A stretch of 64,000 bases of DNA, from assembly GCA_965659685.1 (NCBI GenBank), contig CBFHXB010000004.1, forward strand, positions 1-64,000, read 5' to 3'. The position numbers and the translations under genes were made by a program. The number at the start of each line of letters is the position of its first letter. The stretch's first letter is position 1. This DNA is from MGIIa-L3 sp11892u (lineage in GTDB: Archaea; Thermoplasmatota; Poseidoniia; Poseidoniales; Poseidoniaceae). The notes under the pieces are model-generated. The model was not told the DNA's origin and made no database searches. It was given only the letters and a program-made list of their open reading frames with translations. Shown here piece by piece: positions 43,301-50,847 of this stretch.

Positions 43301-46153
43301 ATTGAGGGCGAAGTTTCGCATGATGCCCCATTGGTACTCGCAAATGTTGGCCAGACCGTCACGGTCTGCGTCCCAAAGTGCGTCCTCGGCCCGCATTGGG
43401 TCGAGCGTCCAGTTGTTGCCTCCGTCGAAGGTGGTGCCGACCCAACGTCGGTGTTCAATCTCCCAGCCGTCCGGCATACCGTCTCCGTCTGAATCTGGAT
43501 TGGTTGGGTCGGTGGAAGCATCCGTGGGTGCATTCTGGACGTACGTGAGGTTGGCCGCTGCGCCGACGTCGCTGTCGCATTGGTAGACCATTTGGAAGTC
43601 ATAGTGGCACCACAAGGTGGTCGTGGAAAGGTGGAACGCGTGCACTTCAGCACCGTCGGTGGCCCCGTCCATGTCCGTGTCGGGGTTCGAAGGATCGGTG
43701 CTGTCGTAGCCGTCTTCGGTCAGGGCGATGTAGCGGTATTCGTCGAGGTTGCTCCAAAGGCGGTCGTCAGCAAATCCGTCGAGATCCTTGTCGAGGCCGT
43801 CTCCGTCAGGATCCAACACCGCGTCCCAAGGATCGGTCGGGTCCAACCCGTAGATCAACTCCCACCCGTCGGTCATCCCGTCAAAGTCAGAGTCGTTGCT
43901 TACAGGCGACATCAGGGCTTGGTTGGAAAAGCGGCCGGGTGCCGCGCCACCAAGGACGCGCAACACGCCGTCCACTTCGACGGTGGCCAGCGAAGCGAGT
44001 TCTCCCGGAAGCAAGGCTTGGTCGCGAGCGCCGTAGGTGGCATCGCGACCGCCGTCGACGACCCACAGGCCCCATGCGCTGCCGATCAAGATGGCATCGT
44101 CGAGCACGAGCACGCTGTGAACGTCGTCAGCCCCGACGACAGAGCGACCGTCTTCTCCCGGATGAACCAAATCACTGCCGTGGGAAATCGTCAGGGTGCG
44201 GAGATCCATCCGATGCAGGCCTGAGGGCATCGCCATCCACATGGTGTCGAGTTGGTCAGGACCTGCGCCATCGAGCACGAGGTCACGGACCTCGGCTGGC
44301 GCATCACCGACGTTGGCTCCAATCGGGCGGAGTGGGTCGAGGTTTCGTTCCACCACCGTCGCTTCAAAGGCGAAGTGGAAGAGCCATGTTCCGTTGAGAA
44401 CCGGGTCACGAGCAGAGGCCGTTTCAAAGACGACCAGCCCGCGGTCGGTGCCCACGAAGAGGGTCGGGACACCGTCGATGCCAGGGGCTTGTGCGAGGGA
44501 CGTAACCGTCGCGTTGGTGCTCGAGAGGGAGGCTTCGATGCCGGGACTGAGGCCCCCAAGAACGTCGCCGGTTGGACGCAGGTCAGTCCCGATGGTCCAG
44601 ACGCCACCTTCACCGTTGGTGCCGAGGGCAAGCACGTGAAGGCTGGAACCGTCAAGGTCCAAGACCAGCGCTCGCTCAAGGCTCGGTCCGCCCAAGGAGC
44701 TCCACGTTTCCATGGGAGCAAGGCTGCCGTCTTGGAGAAGTGGAACGATCTGAAGGCCGTCGTTGGACGTCACTGCAAAACCGGCCAACGCTCCGTCGAC
44801 AAAGAGGGGTTCCATGTCCGTCAAGCGGGTCGCGTGAGGCCACCACACGTCGGTGCTCGTGTCCTCGTCCACCGCCCAATGCGTGATGCCGTGGCGCATC
44901 AGCACGTAGACGTCCTGATCGTTCACGTGCAAGCCTCGCACGTCGTGGTGCAAGGTCGCCACGTTGGCCGTCGGAGAGGCCAAACGCACAGGGACTTCGA
45001 CCCATGTGTCGTCGTCTCCAAAGGCGACGTGCTTCAAACCGGAGCGGACGACGTTACCGTCGTCGTTGTAGACGAGGTACTCCTCGTAAGAAGAAAGCGC
45101 CTCGCCAAGGGACACACCGGTCTCGGTCGTCACCGGATCGCCGGTGACGAATCCGTCGCGGTCTTCGTCCCATCCGTCCTGATCAACGTCAATGAGCGCG
45201 TTTGAACGGTTGAGCGGATCGAGGCCGAAATGAACTTCCCAACCGTCCGGAAGGCCGTCACCAAAGGAGGGGAAGGTCCTCCCGAGGCTGACACCGTTCC
45301 ATGCGCGATGGTCGCTGTCCCCGTTCATCGGGTTCGTGCCGAGCCAAAGGTCCTCGTCAAAGGTCCCGGTGCTGTTCGTCGTGCACGCAGCGAGGAGGTT
45401 GGCAAAAGTCATGTTGGCCGACGTCGAGATGTACGGCCAATCGTCGAAGGGACCGCCATCGGGGAGGCTTGCAACGCACCACAAGCCGTCCAACTCGTCC
45501 ACGTGGAAGGGTGGCATCCCATGCCGGTATTCTTCCGCCGAGGTGTACCGTTCGTTCTCGTCGATGATGCCGTTCCGGTCGACGTCAAACCCGTCTTCAT
45601 CGGGATCTTCGTCCGCTTCACTGGCGTTGAGCGGGTCAAAGCGGGGGCATCGGAAGACCAGGTCATTGGCGTTGAATCCGCCGGTCTGCAAGCACATCCA
45701 TGCCTCAAAGCCGTCTGGAAGACCGTCGCCGTCGGTATCGGACACGCGAGGATCGAGGTACTTGCGCTCACCGTTTTCATCAAGCAAACCGGTCAGGCCA
45801 CGAGGGAAGCCCGGTTGGGTGCAGTTCGCGGGATACGGCCAACAATATTCCTCGGTGGCGTTCAAGCCGTCCCGGTCCAAGTCATACTTTGCATCGCGAG
45901 CATCGTCACGATCAAGGCCGGGGATGACGATGTTTCGGCCGTCCGCCGTGGTCTGGTTCACCCAGTCCTCGAAGAGGTTCTCGTGGACGTCGGGAATGAA
46001 GTCACCGTCGCTGTCGGTCACAGGCGGCGCCTCACCGGTGGCTTCGTTCGGGTTGTTGGAGGCCACCGGGGACAACGCAGGAAACTGCGACATGAAAAGG
46101 AGACCAGCAACCACGGCCAAGGTGATGAGCAGGGTGCTCTGACTTCGACGCAT
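40400..46153 (-). CDS. giant secreted protein with thrombospondin-type-3-like calcium repeats and a propeller
   Basis: A 1917-aa secreted protein. Signal-like hydrophobic start (LLITLAVVAGLLFMSQFPAL), then a mature N-terminus rich in Asp. At least twelve repeats of the form DxDxDGxPDGWE occur across the protein (examples: SDTDGDGLPDGFE, SDGDGMPDGWE, TDSDDDGMPDGWE, SDSDGLPDGWE), like thrombospondin type-3 calcium-binding loops. A region at about 365-750 lacks them and has propeller-like turns (LVLDLDGSSLHVLALG, LFVGTDRGLVVF, HSVLVLDDAILIG). No membrane helix or protease motif is seen at the C-terminus. The ATG at 46153 was chosen; a GTG at 46174 is possible. Confidence 0.88.
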   Translation of the reverse strand: MRRSQSTLLITLAVVAGLLFMSQFPALSPVASNNPNEATGEAPPVTDSDGDFIPDVHENLFEDWVNQTTADGRNIVIPGLDRDDARDAKYDLDRDGLNATEEYCWPYPANCTQPGFPRGLTGLLDENGERKYLDPRVSDTDGDGLPDGFEAWMCLQTGGFNANDLVFRCPRFDPLNASEADEDPDEDGFDVDRNGIIDENERYTSAEEYRHGMPPFHVDELDGLWCVASLPDGGPFDDWPYISTSANMTFANLLAACTTNSTGTFDEDLWLGTNPMNGDSDHRAWNGVSLGRTFPSFGDGLPDGWEVHFGLDPLNRSNALIDVDQDGWDEDRDGFVTGDPVTTETGVSLGEALSSYEEYLVYNDDGNVVRSGLKHVAFGDDDTWVEVPVRLASPTANVATLHHDVRGLHVNDQDVYVLMRHGITHWAVDEDTSTDVWWPHATRLTDMEPLFVDGALAGFAVTSNDGLQIVPLLQDGSLAPMETWSSLGGPSLERALVLDLDGSSLHVLALGTNGEGGVWTIGTDLRPTGDVLGGLSPGIEASLSSTNATVTSLAQAPGIDGVPTLFVGTDRGLVVFETASARDPVLNGTWLFHFAFEATVVERNLDPLRPIGANVGDAPAEVRDLVLDGAGPDQLDTMWMAMPSGLHRMDLRTLTISHGSDLVHPGEDGRSVVGADDVHSVLVLDDAILIGSAWGLWVVDGGRDATYGARDQALLPGELASLATVEVDGVLRVLGGAAPGRFSNQALMSPVSNDSDFDGMTDGWELIYGLDPTDPWDAVLDPDGDGLDKDLDGFADDRLWSNLDEYRYIALTEDGYDSTDPSNPDTDMDGATDGAEVHAFHLSTTTLWCHYDFQMVYQCDSDVGAAANLTYVQNAPTDASTDPTNPDSDGDGMPDGWEIEHRRWVGTTFDGGNNWTLDPMRAEDALWDADRDGLANICEYQWGIMRNFALNGDLVDTHGESPEAAASWVDADPNNPDSDGDTMTDGWEAGGLCSYDATRVGVNPLNGSDALGNPDGDGFDVNLDGVLSPGEAYVNWLEFHLKDLDVVNGAVTFGEFVVPEGLNLSLLEGMLLGDEPAHGFIDDADLATLATAVPTAVGSTDPLDTDSDDDGMPDGWEIHFARWAVLDDRWTLNPIDRTDRFLDADADGMTNWEEYNAIDPALNELDAIQSSPQFFVTTIGTAPALQQWPIIIVSESFGSFVSDAVLNASGPTADPNNPDTDGDGIIDGMEVLFTAWNTSAQTWTLNPLVPDDGDFDADGDGLLDRQELALAFEQPDNGEVHPADAPLFHIDGDNQQPTEKGQRIFRILIDKDTRGKRYLADFNSWQQGEVPSEFISFLMGLSDPTNSDTDDDGMHDGFEYWFTSWDLEENRWGMNPLIDSDVNLDSDGDSWDCNGDGLIDLNETFSNLREWESSTWGKYNARFTVPVEVGVVTFGEDAMSAYMSEAGLSAFFARAALYDDFVAKGPESADRMLAINSLDSNNFNRTLLGVADPTHPDSDSDGLPDGWEYCYARYDMPDPSTALRWAANPLNPFDVHHDGDSDGWYDRTSFDIPAPLGSWSDRAFTATGETVQQGVGDLPFTNWMEYENGTRPDLNDTDGDSVAYLTTVENGQVVWHERDYNLTDGREVFKYGTNPMDNDTDGDMIPDWYEHAKGWNETNDNYSSWLEIRVQWIDTTTGGACNTDTNSCRPLSIDSGSLARPNLAFTWFTMDPRDAADANQDHDQDGNWDCSGAGCVYTPYTAFQEFYAITDPVLSSPNAVRLAGLVHNGEGITEGWQLRAHLLGLGAWDENVRNYLKMDQLGNSDQRFVYILDDKDQDFLIIDQSDDEVLAAGNRTDAWDIFYTGSPQTSPVRSVGEHELGWYLVDLDDDHVAEGSDPMNWDTDGDWVVDWFEVNDDERDGARGDSSPLRYDSRLTS

Positions 46154-46284
46154 GCTGAACCCTCTGCCGAGCACGCTCGACGCTTTGTTTCCCCTCTGCG
46201 ACGCTTAAGAGGGTGGTGGAGCGGTGTTCCGACGATGCCACGACCGCGAGGTTCATTGACGCCCGCCGACGGCCCAACCAAAGC

Positions 46285-47121
46285 ATGAGCCTCCGCATCA
46301 CACACCTTGGTTCAGGGAGCAAGGGGAATTCCACCTTGCTCGAGACCGAGCACGTGCGCGTGTTGGTCGACCAAGGGTTCAGCGGTGCGTCCCTTGAACG
46401 CAGGCTGAAGTTGCTCAACCTTCACCCAACCGACGTGGACGCCATCCTCGTGACACATCACCATGGCGATCACGGCGGTGGCGCGCTCATCGCTCAACGT
46501 CGCTGGGGCTTGTGCGTCCACGCCAACGATCGCACTGCAGACGAATTGGGCTTGATCCACGACCTCTGGCAACCCTTCGTTTCCCTCGAAGCCATCCAAC
46601 TCGGACCAGATCTGGCGGTCCTTCCCGTCCCGGTCCCTCACAGCGGTGCGGACAACGTCGCATTCATTGCCAGCCACCAGGGCCAGCGTGCAGCCTTCAT
46701 CACCGACCTTGGTTCGTGGACGGACGAACTCGTGCGCTATGTCCGGGGTTGCGAACACATTTCGGTCGAGGCGAACTACGACGACCGATTGCTGCAAGGC
46801 GGCCCCTATCCGCGACGCCTGAAAGAGCGAATCAGCGGCCGAGGAGGTCACCTGTCCAACGACCAAACGGGTGCTTTCCTGGCCGAAGTCGTCACCGAGG
46901 CGACCACGTCCATCACCCTCACCCACCTTTCGGACATGAACAACCGGCCCCACCTGGCCGAATCCACGGTGCTGTACCACCTCGACGAACGATTCCAAGG
47001 CGACATTCGACTTTCGCTTCAAGACGGGCCTGAATTCAGCATCTTTCTCGGTGATGCCGCGACGGTCAACAAGGATGCAGAAGGCCATCCCACGCCCAGC
47101 CTGCAACGTGAAGGCTCATAG
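46285..47121 (+). CDS. MBL-fold metal-dependent hydrolase
   Basis: A 278-aa metallo-beta-lactamase-fold protein resembling the YycJ/WalJ group. The HxHxDH motif is at His58, His60, Asp62, His63 (THHHGDHGG). Later ligands are in PVPHSGADN and FITDLGSW. The start LRITHLGSGSKGNST matches that subgroup. Its substrate is unknown; members act as nucleases or phosphoesterases. The ATG at 46285 is chosen because the conserved start is there. It lies 23 nt upstream of the pilin-like operon and may be co-transcribed with it. Confidence 0.9.
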   Translation: MSLRITHLGSGSKGNSTLLETEHVRVLVDQGFSGASLERRLKLLNLHPTDVDAILVTHHHGDHGGGALIAQRRWGLCVHANDRTADELGLIHDLWQPFVSLEAIQLGPDLAVLPVPVPHSGADNVAFIASHQGQRAAFITDLGSWTDELVRYVRGCEHISVEANYDDRLLQGGPYPRRLKERISGRGGHLSNDQTGAFLAEVVTEATTSITLTHLSDMNNRPHLAESTVLYHLDERFQGDIRLSLQDGPEFSIFLGDAATVNKDAEGHPTPSLQREGS

Positions 47122-47144
47122 ACGGATGCAGCGGTCCTCCGTCC

Positions 47145-48197
47145 ATGGACGCCCGCCTCCGACGTGCGGACCGTCCGTTCCGGGACGAGCACGCGGTCAG
47201 CGAAGTCCTCGGCGTCATCATGCTGCTCGCCATGGTGATGACCATCATGGCTGGCGTCATTGCCTTCCTCCAGCCCTACCTCACCGATTTTGAGGACAAC
47301 GTCAACTGGAAGAGCGCGAACGGCATCGCCGACCGGCTCGACGACAGGCTGGCCGTCGCCGGAGCCTCCCCAGAAGACGTTGGTGTGCGCACCACCTTTG
47401 CCATGCAATCCACGGAAATCCAGCCGCTCGACTTCATCGAGACGTGGAAGATTGAGGCCGACCTTTCCCCGAACGACGCCATCGTCATCGATCGCGTGGA
47501 TGAATCGTCCTTCACCGTGAGCATGCAAAACGGCACCGCTCGCTCCGTGAGCATCACGACACCCCTCGGGACGCAATCTCACGTGGTGAGTTTGGCCAAC
47601 GCGACCGAACCAATTGAGCACGACGTCGGTTCCGAGCACTGGTCGATCATCACCGTCTACGACGCGGACGACCGGCCCATCCATCGTTCGGTCACGTGGA
47701 TCCTCTCTGGTTTGGAAGTCAGCACCGAACTTGGTCAGGGCGACCACAGCATTGCGATGGTGAACCACGGGCGTGCAGAACGCTTTGGCGATCAGTCGTG
47801 GGACCTTCAGCAGACCCCACTCGTTCACCTTGACACCCTCGTCAACGGCGAAGTGCGCCTGACCATGGCCTTGCGGGACGTGACCACCACGGGAAGCATC
47901 GGCAGTGGACGGGTTCCGTTGGACTTCGTCTCCCTTGGCGGCCTCACGGTGTTCTCAGAGGAAGTGTGGAACCTGAGGTTCACCATGCGCAACATCGTCG
48001 ATCAAATCGTCACACCACAAATCCACGACGCGTGGTTGACCGATTACACCCTGAACCGCGCCGCAGGCACCCTTGACGAACACGTTGGCATCAGCCCGTG
48101 GTTGCGTGCCTCTGGCACCGATGGATTCACCGTGGAAACGGCGGGTGCCCCCTTGCACTTCGAACTCGATGTCGCTCGTGTTGAGGTGAGGCGTTGA
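47145..48197 (+). CDS. archaeal pilin-like protein 1 (Pilin_N-type N-terminus)
   Basis: A 350-aa protein with an archaeal type IV pilin N-terminus. Basic leader (DARLRRADRPFRDEHA), then AVSEVLGVIMLLAMVMTIMAGV. This closely resembles the DxxAVSxVIGVI pattern of the Pilin_N (DUF1628) proteins of haloarchaea. The ectodomain of about 305 residues is beta-rich (NVNWKSANGIADRL onward) with no recognised fold. Pilins of this kind are cut by the PibD prepilin peptidase and assemble by a PilB/PilC-type machine, neither of which is in the window. Its stop overlaps the next gene's start, so the two are coupled. Confidence 0.82.
   Translation: MDARLRRADRPFRDEHAVSEVLGVIMLLAMVMTIMAGVIAFLQPYLTDFEDNVNWKSANGIADRLDDRLAVAGASPEDVGVRTTFAMQSTEIQPLDFIETWKIEADLSPNDAIVIDRVDESSFTVSMQNGTARSVSITTPLGTQSHVVSLANATEPIEHDVGSEHWSIITVYDADDRPIHRSVTWILSGLEVSTELGQGDHSIAMVNHGRAERFGDQSWDLQQTPLVHLDTLVNGEVRLTMALRDVTTTGSIGSGRVPLDFVSLGGLTVFSEEVWNLRFTMRNIVDQIVTPQIHDAWLTDYTLNRAAGTLDEHVGISPWLRASGTDGFTVETAGAPLHFELDVARVEVRR
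48183..48190 (+). promoter_or_regulatory. Shine-Dalgarno that decides a TTG start for pilin-like protein 2
   Basis: GAGGTGAG lies 4 nt before TTG at 48194, which overlaps the stop codon of pilin-like protein 1. Confidence 0.55.
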
Positions 48198-50368
48198 ACC
48201 TTCAGCGTGAAGACGAGGCCGTGTCCTCGACGATCGCCACCGTCCTCCTCTTCGGAGGTGTGGTCAGCATCATTGGCATGATGATGGCTTCGATGATGCC
48301 CGTCATCCTCGAAATGCAGGGCTCCATCGAGCGCAACGACATGGCCTCGCAGATGGGGCTGTTGGCGCAGCGGGCGGATTCCCTTGCCGAAACCGGCATG
48401 CCTGGCGATGCAGCCCATGTTGAAATCCGACCGATTGACGGTGAACTCCGCTGGGACGAAACCGCCAGCGGCATGTGGTACTCCGCAACGTGGGCAGAAT
48501 CGCACACGCTGCGTTCGCGCGGGCTGTTGGACTTTGATGCTGAATTCGACGTCCGCCATCAAGAATCCGAGACCACGGCGGTGTGCTTGGACGACTTGAG
48601 GCTCGGCGCAGATCGCCCCTTCCACTACACGACCCCTGCATGGGTCGAAGCGATGGTCATCACCGTCACCCCTGGTGTTGCTGAAACACTTGGACCGGTC
48701 AAGGTCAAACCGACGGACGGAGGGAGCGACCTGGCCTTGCGGGCCGGGGATGTCGTGACCTTGGACCCCGCCCCCGCAGGCTTGGCCGCCAACGCCGCAC
48801 TGACCGTCCTCTACCTTCGAGGCGACGGCGGAGCTTTCCTGGCAACACCAAGCGACGAGGACCCCATCGACGGCACGGGCCGTGCTTGGACTGTACCCTT
48901 GCCTCAGGGCCTCCACGAGGTGCACATGAGTTCCTCTGAACGTTCGATGATCGATTGGGACATCGCTGGCGAACGCGACCGCGTCATCATGAGCGAGACG
49001 TCCCAAGCAGAAGTCGCGCATGGGGCGACGCTGACCCTCAACCTCACGGCCCCTTCCCTCTTGCACCTCACCAGCAGCGCACCGGCGGACATGGTGGTTC
49101 ACCTCGACCACGAGCAAGCACACGGGCGCGTCCCGCTCAACGCCCATGCCGGTCCACTGATGGGCACACGCTTCCTACCACCTGACGCCCATGGCAGCCT
49201 GCTCTTGACCAACCCTGGCACCGAACCCGTGACCGTCACGTGGCGAGGCGACGGGCGGACGGTCACCGGAGGAAGCCACGTCAGCGTGGACTGGCCGCCA
49301 GCAGGCGCCCAAGGACCGGCTTGGCTGACGGCACAAGCCAACATCGCAGTCACGTGGATTGCTGGAAACGGTACGGCCGACGGCGTTCGGCTTCTTCCTG
49401 CAGGCGACACGGGTGGGCCTTCCGGATCCTTCTTCGACGTGCAGGACTCGGCGTTCACCCAGCACGAAGTGCTGCTTTCTGGCGTCCGAAGCACGGTGCA
49501 CGCAAACAACAGCAACACCTCGCTCGACGTGGAGGCGAACACGTCCTTCGTCATCGACACGGTACAAAGCGCCAGAATCAACGCGACGGAGCACGGCATC
49601 CGCGCGACCGAAATCGTCGGCGCCCACGGCGCATCCATCGCGCTTCACGACGGCGAAGGACGCTGCATGGCCGTCGGGGTCGAAGCCAGCGGATGGGTTC
49701 GCTTGGACCTACCGTGGAGCCCCACCGTTGGATTTGAACCGCAAGATCAAGCCGCTTCATGGCGATCAGGCGTGCATCCCTCAGGAATCGAAATGCGCGT
49801 GTATGGTATGGTCGACACCGACGAACTCCACCCCATCGGTAGCGTCTACGCCGTTCACCTCTCTCGTTTGCAATACGCCTTCCAATCGTCCATCATTGGC
49901 ATGGAAGTGGCCTACGCGGGCGGCGCGGTCATGACCAACCATCCTGAGTTTGAGCCCCTCGTGTTGCGTGCTCCGGCAGACCGGGGAGGACCGGGTCCTC
50001 GGTTTGCGGCCACAATTCCGGCCATGCATCCAAGCGTCAACAGCCCGGAAGGATCGGGGGCAGTGGACCTGACCATGACCCTCCAATCCCGTGACGTCAT
50101 GGCCTCAGCCCCCGCCCATGAGGTTCGACGAGGGTGGACCGGACCGTACGGAGCTGCGGTCGCTGAAGGTGGCTCATACGCGCTCGAAGGAAGTGCAGAT
50201 TGGACCGTGTACCCCGGCCGACTCGACCTGCTCAACGACTACGTGGGTTGGGTCCCAGACCCTGCCCTTGGCACCACAGAATCCGTGTGGCACACCGGTG
50301 GGGAAGCCGTTCAGTTCTCCTTGCAGATTGCCCTCATCGAAGTCAGCATGCGGGAGGTGAACGTGTGA
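48194..50368 (+). CDS. archaeal pilin-like protein 2 (large ectodomain)
   Basis: A 724-aa protein with a TTG start overlapping the previous stop (TTGA), supported by GAGGTGAG. The N-terminus NLQREDEAVSSTIATVLLFG gives a short charged leader and a hydrophobic helix (VLLFGGVVSIIGMMMASMM), like a class III (pilin) signal. The ectodomain is about 685 residues, unusually large for a pilin, beta-rich, with Gly/Pro/Thr-rich stretches. No enzyme motif is seen. The start of the next gene overlaps its stop. It could be a minor tip-like subunit (inference). Confidence 0.78.
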   Translation: MNLQREDEAVSSTIATVLLFGGVVSIIGMMMASMMPVILEMQGSIERNDMASQMGLLAQRADSLAETGMPGDAAHVEIRPIDGELRWDETASGMWYSATWAESHTLRSRGLLDFDAEFDVRHQESETTAVCLDDLRLGADRPFHYTTPAWVEAMVITVTPGVAETLGPVKVKPTDGGSDLALRAGDVVTLDPAPAGLAANAALTVLYLRGDGGAFLATPSDEDPIDGTGRAWTVPLPQGLHEVHMSSSERSMIDWDIAGERDRVIMSETSQAEVAHGATLTLNLTAPSLLHLTSSAPADMVVHLDHEQAHGRVPLNAHAGPLMGTRFLPPDAHGSLLLTNPGTEPVTVTWRGDGRTVTGGSHVSVDWPPAGAQGPAWLTAQANIAVTWIAGNGTADGVRLLPAGDTGGPSGSFFDVQDSAFTQHEVLLSGVRSTVHANNSNTSLDVEANTSFVIDTVQSARINATEHGIRATEIVGAHGASIALHDGEGRCMAVGVEASGWVRLDLPWSPTVGFEPQDQAASWRSGVHPSGIEMRVYGMVDTDELHPIGSVYAVHLSRLQYAFQSSIIGMEVAYAGGAVMTNHPEFEPLVLRAPADRGGPGPRFAATIPAMHPSVNSPEGSGAVDLTMTLQSRDVMASAPAHEVRRGWTGPYGAAVAEGGSYALEGSADWTVYPGRLDLLNDYVGWVPDPALGTTESVWHTGGEAVQFSLQIALIEVSMREVNV
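50353..50360 (+). promoter_or_regulatory. Shine-Dalgarno that decides a GTG start for pilin-like protein 3
   Basis: GGAGGTGA precedes the GTG at 50365, which overlaps the stop of the preceding gene (GTGA). Confidence 0.6.
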
Positions 50369-50847
50369 ACCGTCTTCGGCATGACGAGGCGGGCGCGGCC
50401 ACCGAAATTGGCTATGTCTTCACCTTCCTGCTCGGCGTCGTGTTGTTGTCCGTGTTCGGTGTGTGGGCCTATGGCATCGAGACCGCCACGCGCGAGCGTT
50501 GGAACAACGCCGCCATTCAGGCCAACCTCGACGACGTCGCCGAAGCGGTGGAACGTGCAGACGACGCCGCACGCCTCGACCCAGGGATGCGCTATGTTGA
50601 GCGGGTGGATTGGCGTCCCTCCGAAGCCGATGAGACGACGATGACGCTCGTGCTCCAACAAGACCTGTTGCGGCTTGACCACGCGACGGGAGATCTCGAT
50701 GCCGAAGTCCTGCTCTCTGGCCTTGGACCTGCGGTGCACGAGGGCGAACTGACGCTCGCAGGCACCAACGCGGTGTGGGTCATCTACGATGCCGGCACAA
50801 CGTCGATCGCGTTGATCCCGCCTTTGGACACGCTCAGCGGTTCATGA
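50365..50847 (+). CDS. archaeal pilin-like protein 3 (small)
   Basis: A 160-aa protein starting with GTG that overlaps the preceding stop. The N-terminus NRLRHDEAGAATEIGY leads into FTFLLGVVLLSVFGVW, so leader and membrane helix are arranged as in the two preceding proteins (common pattern [RH]xDEA). The ectodomain of about 120 residues is helical then beta (RWNNAAIQANLDDVAEAVERAD, VLLSGLGP). It ends 14 nt inside the convergent STAND ATPase gene (overlap 50834-50847). Confidence 0.78.
   Translation: MNRLRHDEAGAATEIGYVFTFLLGVVLLSVFGVWAYGIETATRERWNNAAIQANLDDVAEAVERADDAARLDPGMRYVERVDWRPSEADETTMTLVLQQDLLRLDHATGDLDAEVLLSGLGPAVHEGELTLAGTNAVWVIYDAGTTSIALIPPLDTLSGS

Noticed and set aside
42089..43492. 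467-codon open frame on the plus strand, opposite the calcium-repeat protein
   Set aside because: It is an antisense reading of a repetitive Asp-codon-rich gene (GAC/GTC), which produces long Val-rich open frames.
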